A stretch of DNA of 42,342 bases from JBDHZU01 sp039812085 (GCA_039812085.1 JBDHZU010000004.1:1-42342); one strand, 5' to 3'; numbered from the stretch's first letter, positions 1 through 9,096 are shown. Notes: generated from the letters alone by a model not told the origin. Program-made: numbers and translations.

Positions 1-14
1 CGGCCCAGCCGCCG

Positions 15-64
15 CCCGTCTAGCTGGGTGGCATCGCATTCGCGATGACCACCCAGCTGACGGG
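15..64 (+). promoter_or_regulatory. Long stem-loop in the rpsJ (S10 operon) leader
   Basis: Three nested pairing blocks are visible: CCCGTC (15-20) with GACGGG (59-64), AGCTGGGTGG (22-31) with CCACCCAGCT (49-58), and ATCGC (33-37) with GCGAT (42-46), around a 4-base loop. Together they give 21 base pairs with small bulges. The hairpin lies about 80 bases before rpsJ and has no adjacent T-run. A separate T-run sits at 110-115. It could be the terminator of an upstream gene such as tuf, or a control structure for the S10 operon. No convincing promoter is seen in 1-142. Confidence 0.5.
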
Positions 65-142
65 TGACTTAGCCGCCTTGGCGGGTAGGTCAAATAACAG
101 AACAACAGTTTTTTCTTAAGTAGAGATAGGAAGTAGTTGGGA

Positions 143-451
143 ATGGCCGGACAGAAGATCCGCATTCGCCTCAAGGCGTATGACCACGAGGTCATCGATA
201 ACTCGGCGCGCAAGATTGTCGAGACGGTGACCCGTACTGGTGCGCAAGTTGCCGGCCCGGTGCCGTTGCCAACTGAGAAGAACGTGTACTGCGTTATTCG
301 CTCGCCGCACAAGTACAAGGACAGCCGCGAGCACTTTGAAATGCGTACACACAAGCGACTTATCGACATTCTCGACCCGACCCCGAAGACGGTCGATTCG
401 CTCATGCGACTCGATCTGCCGGCCGGCGTCGATATCGAAATCAAGCTCTAA
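143..451 (+). CDS. rpsJ: 30S ribosomal protein S10
   Basis: S10 is a component of the 30S head and also a transcription antitermination partner (NusE). The 102-residue protein carries the family signature from MAGQKIRIRLKAYDHEVID to the end VDIEIKL, which is the usual length. I chose ATG 143 because AGGAAG at 128-133 sits 9 bases upstream; an in-frame TTG at 137 would be too close to it. It is the first gene of the S10 operon and is followed by rplC after 21 bases. Identification is certain from sequence. Confidence 0.97.
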   Translation: MAGQKIRIRLKAYDHEVIDNSARKIVETVTRTGAQVAGPVPLPTEKNVYCVIRSPHKYKDSREHFEMRTHKRLIDILDPTPKTVDSLMRLDLPAGVDIEIKL

Positions 452-472
452 CCAGGCGGGGAACGAACAATC

Positions 473-1123
473 ATGGGTAAGAACGTGGTGGGCGTGCTGG
501 GCGAAAAGCTCGGCATGACCCAGGTGTGGGACGACGCGAATCGCGTTGTGCCCGTCACCGTCATTAAGGCGGGCCCCTGCGTTGTCACGCAGGTGCGCTC
601 CCCAGAGGTTGACGGCTACTCCGCTGTGCAGCTTGGCTTCGGCGAGATCGCACCGCGCAAGGTCAACAAGCCTGATGCTGGTCACTTCGCCAAGGCAGGC
701 ACGGCTCCTCGCCGTCACCTAGTGGAGATCCGGACCGACGACGTCTCCGAATACACGCTCGGCCAGGAGATCACCGCCGACGTTTTCGAAGACGGACAAC
801 TCGTCGACGTCACCGGAACCACCAAGGGCAAGGGCTACAGCGGTGTGATGAAGCGCCACGGCTTCGCTGGTCTCAAGGCCAGCCACGGCGTGCAGCGCAA
901 GCACCGTTCACCCGGTTCCATTGGTGGCTGTGCCACCCCAGGCCGTGTTTTCAAGGGTCTGCGTATGGCCGGTCGGGACGGCAACGAACGCAAGACCGTT
1001 CAGAACCTCAAGATCCAGTCAGTAGATGCAGAAAAGGGTCTGCTGCTGATCAAGGGTGCCGTTCCCGGTAGCGACGGCAGCCTCGTCGTCATCCGTACCG
1101 CTGCGAAGGGAGAGGCCAAGTGA
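473..1123 (+). CDS. rplC: 50S ribosomal protein L3
   Basis: L3 is an early-assembly 23S rRNA-binding protein near the peptidyl transferase centre. The 216-residue product begins MGKNVVGVLGEKLGMTQVW and has the typical central region with HGVQRKHRSPGSIGG (around residues 138-152), where the long loop reaches into the ribosome core. Length matches actinobacterial L3. The stop TGA overlaps the GTG start of rplD by 4 bases (GTGA), implying translational coupling. Confidence 0.97.
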   Translation: MGKNVVGVLGEKLGMTQVWDDANRVVPVTVIKAGPCVVTQVRSPEVDGYSAVQLGFGEIAPRKVNKPDAGHFAKAGTAPRRHLVEIRTDDVSEYTLGQEITADVFEDGQLVDVTGTTKGKGYSGVMKRHGFAGLKASHGVQRKHRSPGSIGGCATPGRVFKGLRMAGRDGNERKTVQNLKIQSVDAEKGLLLIKGAVPGSDGSLVVIRTAAKGEAK

Positions 1124-1785
1124 GCACCGTTGACGTTCACACCCCAGATGGTGGTACCGACGGCACGGCCGAACTGCCCGCCGACATCTTCGACGTCCAA
1201 GTCAACGTTCCGTTGATCCACCAGGTCGTCGTCGCCCAGCGTGCTGCTGCTCGTCAAGGCACCCACTCCACGAAGACTCGTTCCGAGGTCCGTGGTGGTG
1301 GCAAGAAGCCGTACAAGCAGAAGGGCACTGGTCGCGCTCGCCAGGGTTCGACTCGCGCTCCACAGTTCGCTGGTGGTGGCACCGTGCATGGTCCGCAGCC
1401 GCGCGACTACTCGCAGCGCACCCCGAAGAAGATGAAGGCAGCAGCTCTGCGTGGCGCTTTGTCTGATCGAGCTCGCAACGATCGCGTGTACGTGGCAACG
1501 GGCTTCGCCTCCGGCGACGTTCCCAGCACCAAAGATGCGGTCAACAACCTGCGTCGTTTTGCCGAGCGAGAGAACGTGCTCGTGGTGGCGCCTCGTAGCG
1601 ACGAACTGACCTGGAAGTCACTGCGTAACGCGGTTGAGGTGCACCTCATCGCCCCGGAGCAACTGAACACCTACGACGTGTTGGTCAGCGACGACGTTGT
1701 CTTCACTCGGGAAGCGCTGGAAGCGTTCGTCGCCCGCGCAACGGGTGCAAACAAGGCACAAGAGCAGACGGAAGGAGCGGCCTGA
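1120..1785 (+). CDS. rplD: 50S ribosomal protein L4
   Basis: L4 binds 23S rRNA and lines the exit tunnel; in E. coli it also represses the S10 operon. The 221-residue protein has a short actinobacterial N-terminal extension, then the loop region with TRSEVRGGGKKPYKQKGTGR that inserts into rRNA. It starts with GTG overlapping the rplC stop and ends with TGATG overlapping the rplW start by one base. Whether it controls this operon through the upstream hairpin is unknown. Confidence 0.96.
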   Translation: MSTVDVHTPDGGTDGTAELPADIFDVQVNVPLIHQVVVAQRAAARQGTHSTKTRSEVRGGGKKPYKQKGTGRARQGSTRAPQFAGGGTVHGPQPRDYSQRTPKKMKAAALRGALSDRARNDRVYVATGFASGDVPSTKDAVNNLRRFAERENVLVVAPRSDELTWKSLRNAVEVHLIAPEQLNTYDVLVSDDVVFTREALEAFVARATGANKAQEQTEGAA

Positions 1786-2084
1786 TGCGTATCGCAGATC
1801 CTCGTGACGTGCTGCTCGGCCCAGTGGTGTCGGAGAAGGCCTACGGCCTGCTGGACGAGAACAAGTACGCGTTCTACGTCAGCCCCACCGCCAACAAGAC
1901 CGAGATCAAGATCGCCGTGGAAGAGGTGTTTGGCGTCACGGTGACGAACGTCAACACGATCAACCGCAAAGGCAAGCGAATTCGTACCCGCGCTGGCTTC
2001 GGCCAACGCGCAGCGACCAAGCGCGCCATCGTTTCGGTTCAGCAAGGCGACCGAATCGACATCTTCGGAGGACCAGTCGCGTAA
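1785..2084 (+). CDS. rplW: 50S ribosomal protein L23
   Basis: L23 sits at the polypeptide exit and is the docking site for trigger factor and SRP. The 99-residue product reads MRIADPRDVLLGPVVSEKAY and contains the conserved TNKTEIK-like segment (ANKTEIKIAVEEVFGV) and the R-rich KGKRIRTR loop. Start ATG overlaps the rplD stop (TGATG), so translation is probably coupled. Length is normal for the family. Confidence 0.96.
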   Translation: MRIADPRDVLLGPVVSEKAYGLLDENKYAFYVSPTANKTEIKIAVEEVFGVTVTNVNTINRKGKRIRTRAGFGQRAATKRAIVSVQQGDRIDIFGGPVA

Positions 2085-2113
2085 GCGTCTGGAACTGAAC
2101 AGGACAAGGACTC

Positions 2114-2950
2114 ATGGGTATTCGTAAGTACAAGCCGACTACGCCGTCACGGCGTGGTTCGAGCGTTGCCGACTTCGCTGAAGTCACGCGCTCGACACCA
2201 GAGAAGTCGTTGGTCCGTCCGCTGCCGAAGAAGGGTGGACGCAACAACTCCGGTCGCATCATGACTCGCCATCAAGGCGGCGGTCATAAGCGTTCGTACC
2301 GCGTGATCGACTTCAAGCGCGCTGACAAAGACGGCGTTCCGGCCAAGGTCGCTCACATCGAGTACGACCCCAACCGCACCGCTCGAATCGCATTGCTGCA
2401 CTACGCCGATGGCGAGAAGCGCTACATCATCGCGCCAGACAAGCTGAAGCAAGGCGACCGCGTCGAGACCGGTCCCAAGGCGGACATCAAGCCCGGTAAC
2501 AACCTGCCGATGCGCAACATCCCGACCGGTACCGTCATCCACTGCGTGGAACTGCGTCCCGGTGGCGGAGCCAAGATGGGTCGCTCAGCCGGTACCCGCA
2601 TTCAGCTCGTCGCTAAGGATGGTCCGTACGCACAGCTTCGTCTGCCCTCCGGAGAAATCCGCAACGTCGATCTGCGCTGTCGCGCAACGGTTGGCGAAGT
2701 TGGCAACGCCGAGCAGTCGAACATCAACTGGGGTAAGGCCGGACGTATGCGTTGGAAGGGCAAGCGCCCGACTGTTCGCGGTGTCGCCATGAACCCGGTG
2801 GATCACCCACATGGTGGTGGTGAAGGTAAGACCTCTGGTGGTCGTCACCCCGTCAACCCGAACGGCAAGGCTGAGGGTCGTACCCGACGCAAGAACAAGG
2901 CTTCGGACAAGTTCATCGTCCGTCGTCGTAAGACCGGAAAGAAGCGCTGA
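2114..2950 (+). CDS. rplB: 50S ribosomal protein L2
   Basis: L2 is the most conserved large-subunit protein, needed for subunit association and peptidyl transferase activity. The 278-residue product begins MGIRKYKPTTPSRRGSSVAD, carries the rRNA-binding core with GRNNSGRIMTRHQGGGHKR, and the C-terminal HPHGGGEGKTSGGRHP motif with the invariant histidines. A GGACAAGGA stretch precedes the ATG. rplW lies 29 bases upstream and rpsS 8 bases downstream. Confidence 0.97.
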   Translation: MGIRKYKPTTPSRRGSSVADFAEVTRSTPEKSLVRPLPKKGGRNNSGRIMTRHQGGGHKRSYRVIDFKRADKDGVPAKVAHIEYDPNRTARIALLHYADGEKRYIIAPDKLKQGDRVETGPKADIKPGNNLPMRNIPTGTVIHCVELRPGGGAKMGRSAGTRIQLVAKDGPYAQLRLPSGEIRNVDLRCRATVGEVGNAEQSNINWGKAGRMRWKGKRPTVRGVAMNPVDHPHGGGEGKTSGGRHPVNPNGKAEGRTRRKNKASDKFIVRRRKTGKKR

Positions 2951-2958
2951 TCAATCTC

Positions 2959-3240
2959 ATGCCACGCAGCCTGAAGAAGGGCCCGTTCGTCGACGATCAT
3001 CTGATCAAGAAGGTCGACGCTCAGAACGAAGCCGGAACGCACAACGTCATCAAGACCTGGTCGCGTCGATCCATGATCGTGCCGAGCATGCTCGGACACA
3101 CCTTGGCCGTACACGACGGTCGCAAGCATGTGCCCGTCTTCGTGACCGAAGACATGGTGGGACACAAGCTCGGCGAGTTCGCCCCGACCCGCACGTTCAA
3201 GGGTCATATCAAGGACGACCGCAAGGCCAAGAAGCGCTAG
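2959..3240 (+). CDS. rpsS: 30S ribosomal protein S19
   Basis: S19 binds 16S rRNA in the 30S head, next to S13, and contacts tRNA. The 93-residue protein starts MPRSLKKGPFVDDHLIKKV and contains the typical TWSRRSMIVPSMLGHT core and GEFAPTRTF segment. Only 8 bases separate it from rplB and the ribosome-binding sequence is weak, which suggests reinitiation after rplB. Confidence 0.97.
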   Translation: MPRSLKKGPFVDDHLIKKVDAQNEAGTHNVIKTWSRRSMIVPSMLGHTLAVHDGRKHVPVFVTEDMVGHKLGEFAPTRTFKGHIKDDRKAKKR

Positions 3241-3290
3241 TCGCTTCAACGAGACACCCAAGATTTTCGAGACAGAGGTAGGGAAAAGCG

Positions 3291-3650
3291 ATGGAAGCCA
3301 GGGCCCAGGCGCGGTACGTCCGCGTCACGCCCATGAAGGCCCGCCGTGTGGTGGACCTTATTCGTGGGCGCTCAGCTGCCGAAGCGCAGGCAATCCTGCG
3401 CTACGCGCCACAAGCTGCGAGCGAGCCAGTCGGCAAGGTGCTGGATAGCGCCATCGCCAACGCAACAAACAACCACGATCTGCAGGCCGACAAGCTCGTT
3501 GTCGCCGAAGCGCGGATCGATGAAGGTCCGACCATGAAGCGGTTCCGTCCTCGTGCGCAGGGTCGCGCGTACCGGATTCGCAAGCGCACTAGTCACATCA
3601 CGATCGTCGTTGCCGAAAACGACGAGGCAACCGCCGGAAAGCAGAGGTAG
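3291..3650 (+). CDS. rplV: 50S ribosomal protein L22
   Basis: L22 touches all 23S rRNA domains and its beta-hairpin lines the exit tunnel; the hairpin is a macrolide-resistance site in other bacteria. The 119-residue product has the signature YVRVTPMKARRVVDLIRG near the N terminus and the hairpin region TMKRFRPRAQGRAYRIRKR near residues 83-101. AGGGAAAAG precedes the ATG. The 50-base gap after rpsS is the widest in the S10 operon. Confidence 0.97.
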   Translation: MEARAQARYVRVTPMKARRVVDLIRGRSAAEAQAILRYAPQAASEPVGKVLDSAIANATNNHDLQADKLVVAEARIDEGPTMKRFRPRAQGRAYRIRKRTSHITIVVAENDEATAGKQR

Positions 3651-3654
3651 AACA

Positions 3655-4488
<834 letters not shown>

Positions 4489-4492
4489 TCAC

Positions 4493-4912
4493 ATGTTGAT
4501 CCCACGCAAGGTCAAGCACCGCAAGCAGCACCACCCGAAGCGATCGGGTGCGGCTAAGGGCGGCACTGAAGTGACGTTCGGCGACTGGGGCCTGCAGGCT
4601 CTGGAACCGGCCTACGTCACCAACCGACAGATTGAGTCGGCCCGTATCGCGATCAACCGCCATATCCGTCGTGGAGGAAAGGTCTGGATCAACATCTACC
4701 CAGACCGTCCCCTGACCAAGAAGCCAGCCGAAACTCGCATGGGTTCCGGTAAGGGTTCACCGGAATGGTGGGTCGCCAACGTGAAGCCCGGACGTGTGAT
4801 GTTCGAGCTGACTTACCCAGATGAGACGGCTGCTCGTGAAGCGCTCACCCGCGCAATGCACAAGCTGCCCATGAAGTGCCGCATCGTGCGGCGAGAGGTG
4901 GTGGCGGACTAA
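4493..4912 (+). CDS. rplP: 50S ribosomal protein L16
   Basis: L16 helps position the aminoacyl-tRNA arm and is essential for late 50S assembly. The 139-residue product starts MLIPRKVKHRKQHHPKRSG and contains GGKVWINIYPDRPLTKKPAE and the MGSGKGSPEWWVANVKPG motif typical of the family. The TAA stop overlaps the rpmC start (TAATG). Length is normal. Confidence 0.97.
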   Translation: MLIPRKVKHRKQHHPKRSGAAKGGTEVTFGDWGLQALEPAYVTNRQIESARIAINRHIRRGGKVWINIYPDRPLTKKPAETRMGSGKGSPEWWVANVKPGRVMFELTYPDETAAREALTRAMHKLPMKCRIVRREVVAD

Positions 4913-5142
4913 TGGCAACTTCTGCAACCGCCGAGCTTCGTGAGCTGGACGAGCAAGGTCTGGCAACCAAGCTGACAGAGGCAAAAGAAGAACTGTTCAA
5001 CCTGCGATTCCAAGCAGCGACCGGACAGCTCGAGAGCCACGGTCGCCTACGCGCAGTGCGCAAGGAGATCGCACGGATCTACACAGTCATGCGCGAGCGC
5101 GAGCTCGGCATCACCGCAACGGAAGAGGAGGGAGCGGCATGA
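4912..5142 (+). CDS. rpmC: 50S ribosomal protein L29
   Basis: L29 is a small two-helix protein near the exit tunnel, partner of L23. ATG 4912 overlaps the rplP stop and gives a 76-residue product with the signature EELFNLRFQAATGQLESHGR; the upstream extension of the frame lies inside rplP and is not used. It ends in an ATGA overlap with rpsQ. The N and C termini are slightly longer than in E. coli L29 (63 residues). Confidence 0.95.
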   Translation: MATSATAELRELDEQGLATKLTEAKEELFNLRFQAATGQLESHGRLRAVRKEIARIYTVMRERELGITATEEEGAA

Positions 5143-5426
5143 GTGACACCGTAGAGGCGACGAACGACGCTGAAGTTCGCGGCGAGCGCAAGGTCCGCGA
5201 GGGCCTCGTCGTTAGCGACAAGATGGACAAGACCGTTGTGGTTGCTGTCGAAGACCGCTTCAAGCACCCCATGTACGGCAAGGTCGTGCGTCGCACCAGC
5301 CGTTACAAGGCCCATGACGAACAGAACGAGTGCGGCACCGGCGATCGCGTGCTGCTCATGGAGACCCGCCCAACCTCTGCCACGAAGCGGTGGCGAGTGG
5401 TGGAGATCTTGGAGAAGGCAAAGTGA
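5139..5426 (+). CDS. rpsQ: 30S ribosomal protein S17
   Basis: S17 is a primary 16S rRNA-binding protein of the 30S body. The 95-residue product contains the OB-fold signature VVSDKMDKTVVVAVEDRFKH and the C-terminal RPTSATKRWRVVEILEKAK. About 18 N-terminal residues precede the conserved fold, as in other actinobacteria. Its start overlaps rpmC by 4 bases and its stop overlaps the rplN GTG start by 4 bases. Confidence 0.96.
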   Translation: MSDTVEATNDAEVRGERKVREGLVVSDKMDKTVVVAVEDRFKHPMYGKVVRRTSRYKAHDEQNECGTGDRVLLMETRPTSATKRWRVVEILEKAK

Positions 5427-5791
5427 TTCAGCAGGAGTCCCGACTTCGGGTTGCCGACAACACCGGTGCAAAGGAACTGCTTTGCATCCGCGTGCTCGGT
5501 GGTTCTGGTCGTCGTTACGCCGGTATCGGCGACACGATTGTGGCCACCGTTAAGGACGCCATCCCCGGTGGTGGCGTGAAGAAGGGTGAGGTCGTCAAGG
5601 CCGTCATCGTTCGCACCAAGAAGCAGCGTCGTCGTCCCGACGGTTCGTACATCCGCTTCGATGAGAACGCAGCAGTCGTGCTCAAAGATGACGGCGAACC
5701 ACGCGGTACCCGCATCTTCGGCCCAGTTGGTCGCGAGCTGCGCGACAAGCGCTTCATGAAGATCATCTCGCTGGCACCGGAGGTGCTGTGA
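5423..5791 (+). CDS. rplN: 50S ribosomal protein L14
   Basis: L14 lies at the subunit interface and binds translation-silencing and assembly factors. GTG 5423, overlapping the rpsQ stop, gives exactly the family length of 122 residues, beginning MIQQESRLRVADNTGAKEL. The middle has GGGVKKGEVVKAVIVRTKK and the end has RELRDKRFMKIISLAPEVL. It is followed by rplX after one base. Confidence 0.97.
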   Translation: MIQQESRLRVADNTGAKELLCIRVLGGSGRRYAGIGDTIVATVKDAIPGGGVKKGEVVKAVIVRTKKQRRRPDGSYIRFDENAAVVLKDDGEPRGTRIFGPVGRELRDKRFMKIISLAPEVL

Positions 5792-5792
5792 C

Positions 5793-6146
5793 ATGGCAAA
5801 GTTGAAGATTCGTACTGGTGACACCGTGCAAGTGATCACCGGAAAAGATCGAGGAGTGAAGGGCAAGGTCATCGCGACTTACCCCGACACGGACAAGGTG
5901 CTCGTCGAGGGCGTCAACCGAATCCAGCGCCACACCAAGGCCGGACAAGGTGGCAACCAGGCCGGAGGCATCATCACCAAAGAGGCACCGATTCATGTCT
6001 CCAACGTGATGCTGGTTGATGGCAAGGGCAAGGCGACTCGAGTGAGCAAGCGACGGGACACGGTCGACAAGAACCGCGCAGACGGTACGACCTACTCCGG
6101 TACGCGAGGAGTGCGGGTTTCGACCCGCTCGGGTGAGGACATCTGA
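5793..6146 (+). CDS. rplX: 50S ribosomal protein L24
   Basis: L24 initiates 50S assembly. The 117-residue product has the KOW motif near the N terminus (GDTVQVITGKDRGVKGKV) followed by GVNRIQRHTKAGQGG. The C-terminal part differs from E. coli, as expected in actinobacteria. ATG 5793 lies one base after the rplN stop. The gene ends with a TGATG overlap with rplE. Confidence 0.96.
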   Translation: MAKLKIRTGDTVQVITGKDRGVKGKVIATYPDTDKVLVEGVNRIQRHTKAGQGGNQAGGIITKEAPIHVSNVMLVDGKGKATRVSKRRDTVDKNRADGTTYSGTRGVRVSTRSGEDI

Positions 6147-6721
6147 TGACCGCAACAGACACGACCGAGACGACGTTTCCTCGGCTCAAGCAGCGCTACA
6201 ACGACGAGATCCGCGAGCAGCTTAAAGACGAGCTGTCGCTGACCAACGTCATGCAAGTGCCTGGCCTGACCAAGGTCGTGGTCAACATGGGTGTGGGCGA
6301 CGCCGCTCGCGATTCCAAGTTGATCGAAGGTGCCGTGCGCGACCTGTCGACCATCACTGGTCAAAAGCCGCAGGTCACCAAGGCCCGCAAGTCCATCGCC
6401 CAGTTCAAGCTGCGCGAAGGTCAGCCCATCGGTGCGCACACCACGTTGCGCGGCGACCGCATGTGGGAGTTCTTGGATCGCCTGCTGTCGGTGTCGCTGC
6501 CTCGTATCCGTGACTTCCGTGGACTGTCACCCAAGCAGTTCGATGGCCGCGGCAACTACACCTTCGGCTTGTCCGAGCAGGTTGTCTTCGCCGAAATCGA
6601 CCAAGACAGCATTGACCGAGTGCGAGGGATGGACATCACCGTCGTCACCACCGCAACCGACGACGACGGTGGCCGTGCCCTGCTGAAGGCGCTCGGCTTC
6701 CCCTTCAAGGAACAGGCTTAG
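6146..6721 (+). CDS. rplE: 50S ribosomal protein L5
   Basis: L5 binds 5S rRNA and contacts P-site tRNA. The 191-residue product shows the signature VPGLTKVVVNMGVGDA, then KPQVTKARKSIAQFKLREG, and ends with DDDGGRALLKALGFPFKE. The first 20 residues are an acidic, Thr-rich extension. The start overlaps the rplX stop. Confidence 0.97.
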   Translation: MTATDTTETTFPRLKQRYNDEIREQLKDELSLTNVMQVPGLTKVVVNMGVGDAARDSKLIEGAVRDLSTITGQKPQVTKARKSIAQFKLREGQPIGAHTTLRGDRMWEFLDRLLSVSLPRIRDFRGLSPKQFDGRGNYTFGLSEQVVFAEIDQDSIDRVRGMDITVVTTATDDDGGRALLKALGFPFKEQA

Positions 6722-6730
6722 GAGTTAACG

Positions 6731-6916
6731 ATGGCAAAGACTGCACTGGTCGAGAAGTCCAATCGCAAGCCGAAGTTCAAGGTCCGCGGCTACACCCGCT
6801 GCAACAAGTGCGGACGTCCGCACTCGGTGTACCGCAAGTTCGGGCTATGCCGAATCTGCCTTCGTGAGATGGCACATCGCGGCGAACTTCCCGGCGTGAC
6901 CAAGAGCTCCTGGTAA
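6731..6916 (+). CDS. rpsN: 30S ribosomal protein S14, zinc-binding (type Z)
   Basis: S14 completes the 30S head near S3 and S10. At 61 residues it is the short form, with a zinc ribbon formed by Cys24, Cys27, Cys40 and Cys43. The long zinc-free paralogue found in many actinobacteria under zinc limitation is not in this window. GGAGTTAACG precedes the ATG. It is followed by a 69-base gap before rpsH. Confidence 0.97.
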   Translation: MAKTALVEKSNRKPKFKVRGYTRCNKCGRPHSVYRKFGLCRICLREMAHRGELPGVTKSSW

Positions 6917-6985
6917 ACCACACATCACCCACTACAACGTCGAAGGTCCGGTAGGAAACCACGGCGAGAAAGGCCAGATGGCCAC

Positions 6986-7384
6986 ATGTCTATGACAGAT
7001 CCGATCGCCGACATGCTGTCGCGCGTTCGTAATGGTTCGCAGGCGTACCACGACTCGGTCGCGATGCCGCATTCCAAGTTGAAGGAAGGCGTCGCCAAGA
7101 TCCTCACCGAGCAGGGTTACGTCGGCGGTTACCGCGTGGAAGAAGCACCCGTCGGCCAGTCCTTGGTCGTTGACCTGAAGTACGGCCCCAGCCGGGAACG
7201 TGCCATCGCAGGTCTGCGCCGCGTGAGCAAGCCCGGTCTGCGCGTCTACGCAAAGAGCAACAACATGCCCAAGGTCCTCGGCGGACTCGGCATTGCGATC
7301 ATCTCGACCAGCCAGGGACTGCTGACTGATCGACAGGCTTCACAGAAGGGCGTTGGTGGGGAAGTCCTCGCCTACGCCTGGTAA
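6986..7384 (+). CDS. rpsH: 30S ribosomal protein S8
   Basis: S8 is a primary 16S rRNA binder and in E. coli the translational repressor of the spc operon. The 132-residue product begins MSMTDPIADMLSRVRNGSQ and ends with the conserved GVGGEVLAYAW. ATG 6986 and ATG 6992 are both possible starts; GAGAAAGG lies at 6965-6972. The 69-base spacer after rpsN shows no clear promoter. Confidence 0.96.
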   Translation: MSMTDPIADMLSRVRNGSQAYHDSVAMPHSKLKEGVAKILTEQGYVGGYRVEEAPVGQSLVVDLKYGPSRERAIAGLRRVSKPGLRVYAKSNNMPKVLGGLGIAIISTSQGLLTDRQASQKGVGGEVLAYAW

Positions 7385-7398
7385 CGGGGGAAATCACA

Positions 7399-7935
7399 AT
7401 GTCTCGAATTGGACGCCTACCCGTTTCCATCCCATCCGGGGTGAAGGCCGATGTGGACGGACAAACCGTCACCATCACCGGGCCTAAGGGCACGTTGAGC
7501 CACACGGTCGCCGAGCCGATCACCATCTCGACCGATGACGGTTCGCTGTCAGTTGCTCGTCCCAATGACGAGCGTCGCAGCAAGAGCCTGCACGGCTTGT
7601 CTCGCACGCTGATCAACAACATGGTCATCGGCGTGACCGAGGGCTACAAGAAGACCCTCGAGGTCTCCGGTACCGGTTACCGCGTGGCCCCCAAGGGTGC
7701 GGGAATCGAACTGCAGCTTGGCTTCAGTCACCCCGTCCAGGTGGACGCCCCCGAGGGCATCAAGTTCTCGGTGGAATCACCCACCAAGTTTGTGGTCGAA
7801 GGAATCGACAAGCAGAAGGTTGGCGAGGTCGCGGCCAACATTCGCAAGCTGCGCAAGCCCGACCCGTACAAGGGCAAGGGTGTTAAGTACGAAGGCGAAG
7901 TCATCCGCCGCAAGGCTGGAAAGGCGGGTAAGTAA
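7399..7935 (+). CDS. rplF: 50S ribosomal protein L6
   Basis: L6 lies near the factor-binding region of the 50S subunit. The 178-residue product begins MSRIGRLPVSIPSGVKADVD, has the two duplicated L6 folds, and ends with the signature KPDPYKGKGVKYEGEVIRRK. It follows rpsH after 14 bases and precedes rplR by 3 bases. Confidence 0.97.
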   Translation: MSRIGRLPVSIPSGVKADVDGQTVTITGPKGTLSHTVAEPITISTDDGSLSVARPNDERRSKSLHGLSRTLINNMVIGVTEGYKKTLEVSGTGYRVAPKGAGIELQLGFSHPVQVDAPEGIKFSVESPTKFVVEGIDKQKVGEVAANIRKLRKPDPYKGKGVKYEGEVIRRKAGKAGK

Positions 7936-7938
7936 CCC

Positions 7939-8319
7939 ATGGCTATTAGTGCAAAGATCGGTTCCGGCACGCGCCGGTCAACCGGCCGAACCCGGCGTCA
8001 CGCCCGAGTCCGCAAGCATGTGTCGGGCACGGCTGCGACCCCACGTCTGGTTGTGTTCCGTTCCGCTCGTCACCTCGAGGCCCAGGTCATCGACGACGTC
8101 GCCGGTCACACCCTGGCGTCTGCGTCAACCATGGAAGCCGACGTGCGCACCCTGGACGCAAACAAGACTGAGCAAGCCAAGAAGGTCGGTGAATTGGTCG
8201 CAAGTCGCGCCAAGGATGCCGGCATCGAGTCCGTGGTCTTCGACCGCGGCGGATACCGATACGCCGGACGAGTTGCCGCAGTGGCTGATGCCGCTCGCGA
8301 CAACGGACTGAGCTTCTGA
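7939..8319 (+). CDS. rplR: 50S ribosomal protein L18
   Basis: L18 binds 5S rRNA with L5. The 126-residue product contains RRHARVRKHVSGTAATPRLV and the C-terminal VVFDRGGYRYAGRVAAVADA signature. Length is usual for actinobacteria. It lies 3 bases after rplF; rpsE follows after 18 bases, with AAGGACTGGAGAG before its start. Confidence 0.97.
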   Translation: MAISAKIGSGTRRSTGRTRRHARVRKHVSGTAATPRLVVFRSARHLEAQVIDDVAGHTLASASTMEADVRTLDANKTEQAKKVGELVASRAKDAGIESVVFDRGGYRYAGRVAAVADAARDNGLSF

Positions 8320-8337
8320 GAAGGACTGGAGAGACTT

Positions 8338-8904
8338 ATGGCACAGCGCCGAGAGCGCCGCGACAACAACCGCGGCGGTGCTGAGAAGAGCAACTACATC
8401 GAGCGAGTCGTCGCGATCAACCGCGTCGCCAAGGTCGTCAAGGGTGGTCGACGCTTCAGCTTCACCGCCCTGGTCGTCGTCGGTGACGGTGAAGGTCAGG
8501 TTGGCGTCGGCTACGGCAAGGCCAAGGAAGTTCCCGCGGCCATCTCCAAGGGCGTCGAGGAAGCGAAGAAGAACTTCTTCCGCGTTCCCCGCATCCAAGG
8601 CACCATCCCGCACCCGGTGCAGGGTGAAAAGGCCGCCGGCGTTGTGCTGTTGCGTCCCGCCTCACCTGGTACCGGTGTCATCGCTGGTGGTCCGGTGCGC
8701 GCGGTGCTTGAATGCGCCGGCGTGCACGACGTGCTGAGCAAGTCGCTCGGCTCGGATAACGCCATCAACATTGTTCACGCGACGGTCGCTGCACTGAAGG
8801 AACTAGAGCGACCAGAGCAAGTGGCTGCCCGACGTGGATTGCCGCTGGAAGACGTTGCCCCCGCCGCACTGTTGCGTGCTCGGGCAGCAGGAGTGGGGAG
8901 CTGA
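8338..8904 (+). CDS. rpsE: 30S ribosomal protein S5
   Basis: S5 sits at the mRNA entry and affects decoding fidelity. The 188-residue product has the N-terminal dsRNA-binding-like domain (VVKGGRRFSFTALVVVGDGE) and the C-terminal domain with GVIAGGPVRAVLECAGVHDV. The first about 25 residues are a charged Arg/Asn-rich extension. A GAAGGACTGGAGAG stretch precedes the ATG. Confidence 0.97.
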   Translation: MAQRRERRDNNRGGAEKSNYIERVVAINRVAKVVKGGRRFSFTALVVVGDGEGQVGVGYGKAKEVPAAISKGVEEAKKNFFRVPRIQGTIPHPVQGEKAAGVVLLRPASPGTGVIAGGPVRAVLECAGVHDVLSKSLGSDNAINIVHATVAALKELERPEQVAARRGLPLEDVAPAALLRARAAGVGS

Positions 8905-8907
8905 CCG

Positions 8908-9096
8908 ATGGCTAACCTCGTCGTTAAGCAAATTCGTTCCGGAATCGGCGGCACCGATTCGCAGCGCGCAACGCTGCGGACCCTCGGTCTGCGCCGCATC
9001 GGTGACACCTCCGAACGGGAGGACACCCCAGAGGTCCAAGGGATGCTGCGTGCGGTTTCGCACCTCGTATCCGTTGAGGAAGGCAGCTCGTCATGA
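8908..9096 (+). CDS. rpmD: 50S ribosomal protein L30
   Basis: L30 is a small 23S rRNA-binding protein. The 62-residue product has the typical LVVKQIRSGIGGTDSQRATL start and LGLRRIGDT centre. It lies 3 bases after rpsE and overlaps rplO by 4 bases (ATGA). Confidence 0.96.
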   Translation: MANLVVKQIRSGIGGTDSQRATLRTLGLRRIGDTSEREDTPEVQGMLRAVSHLVSVEEGSSS

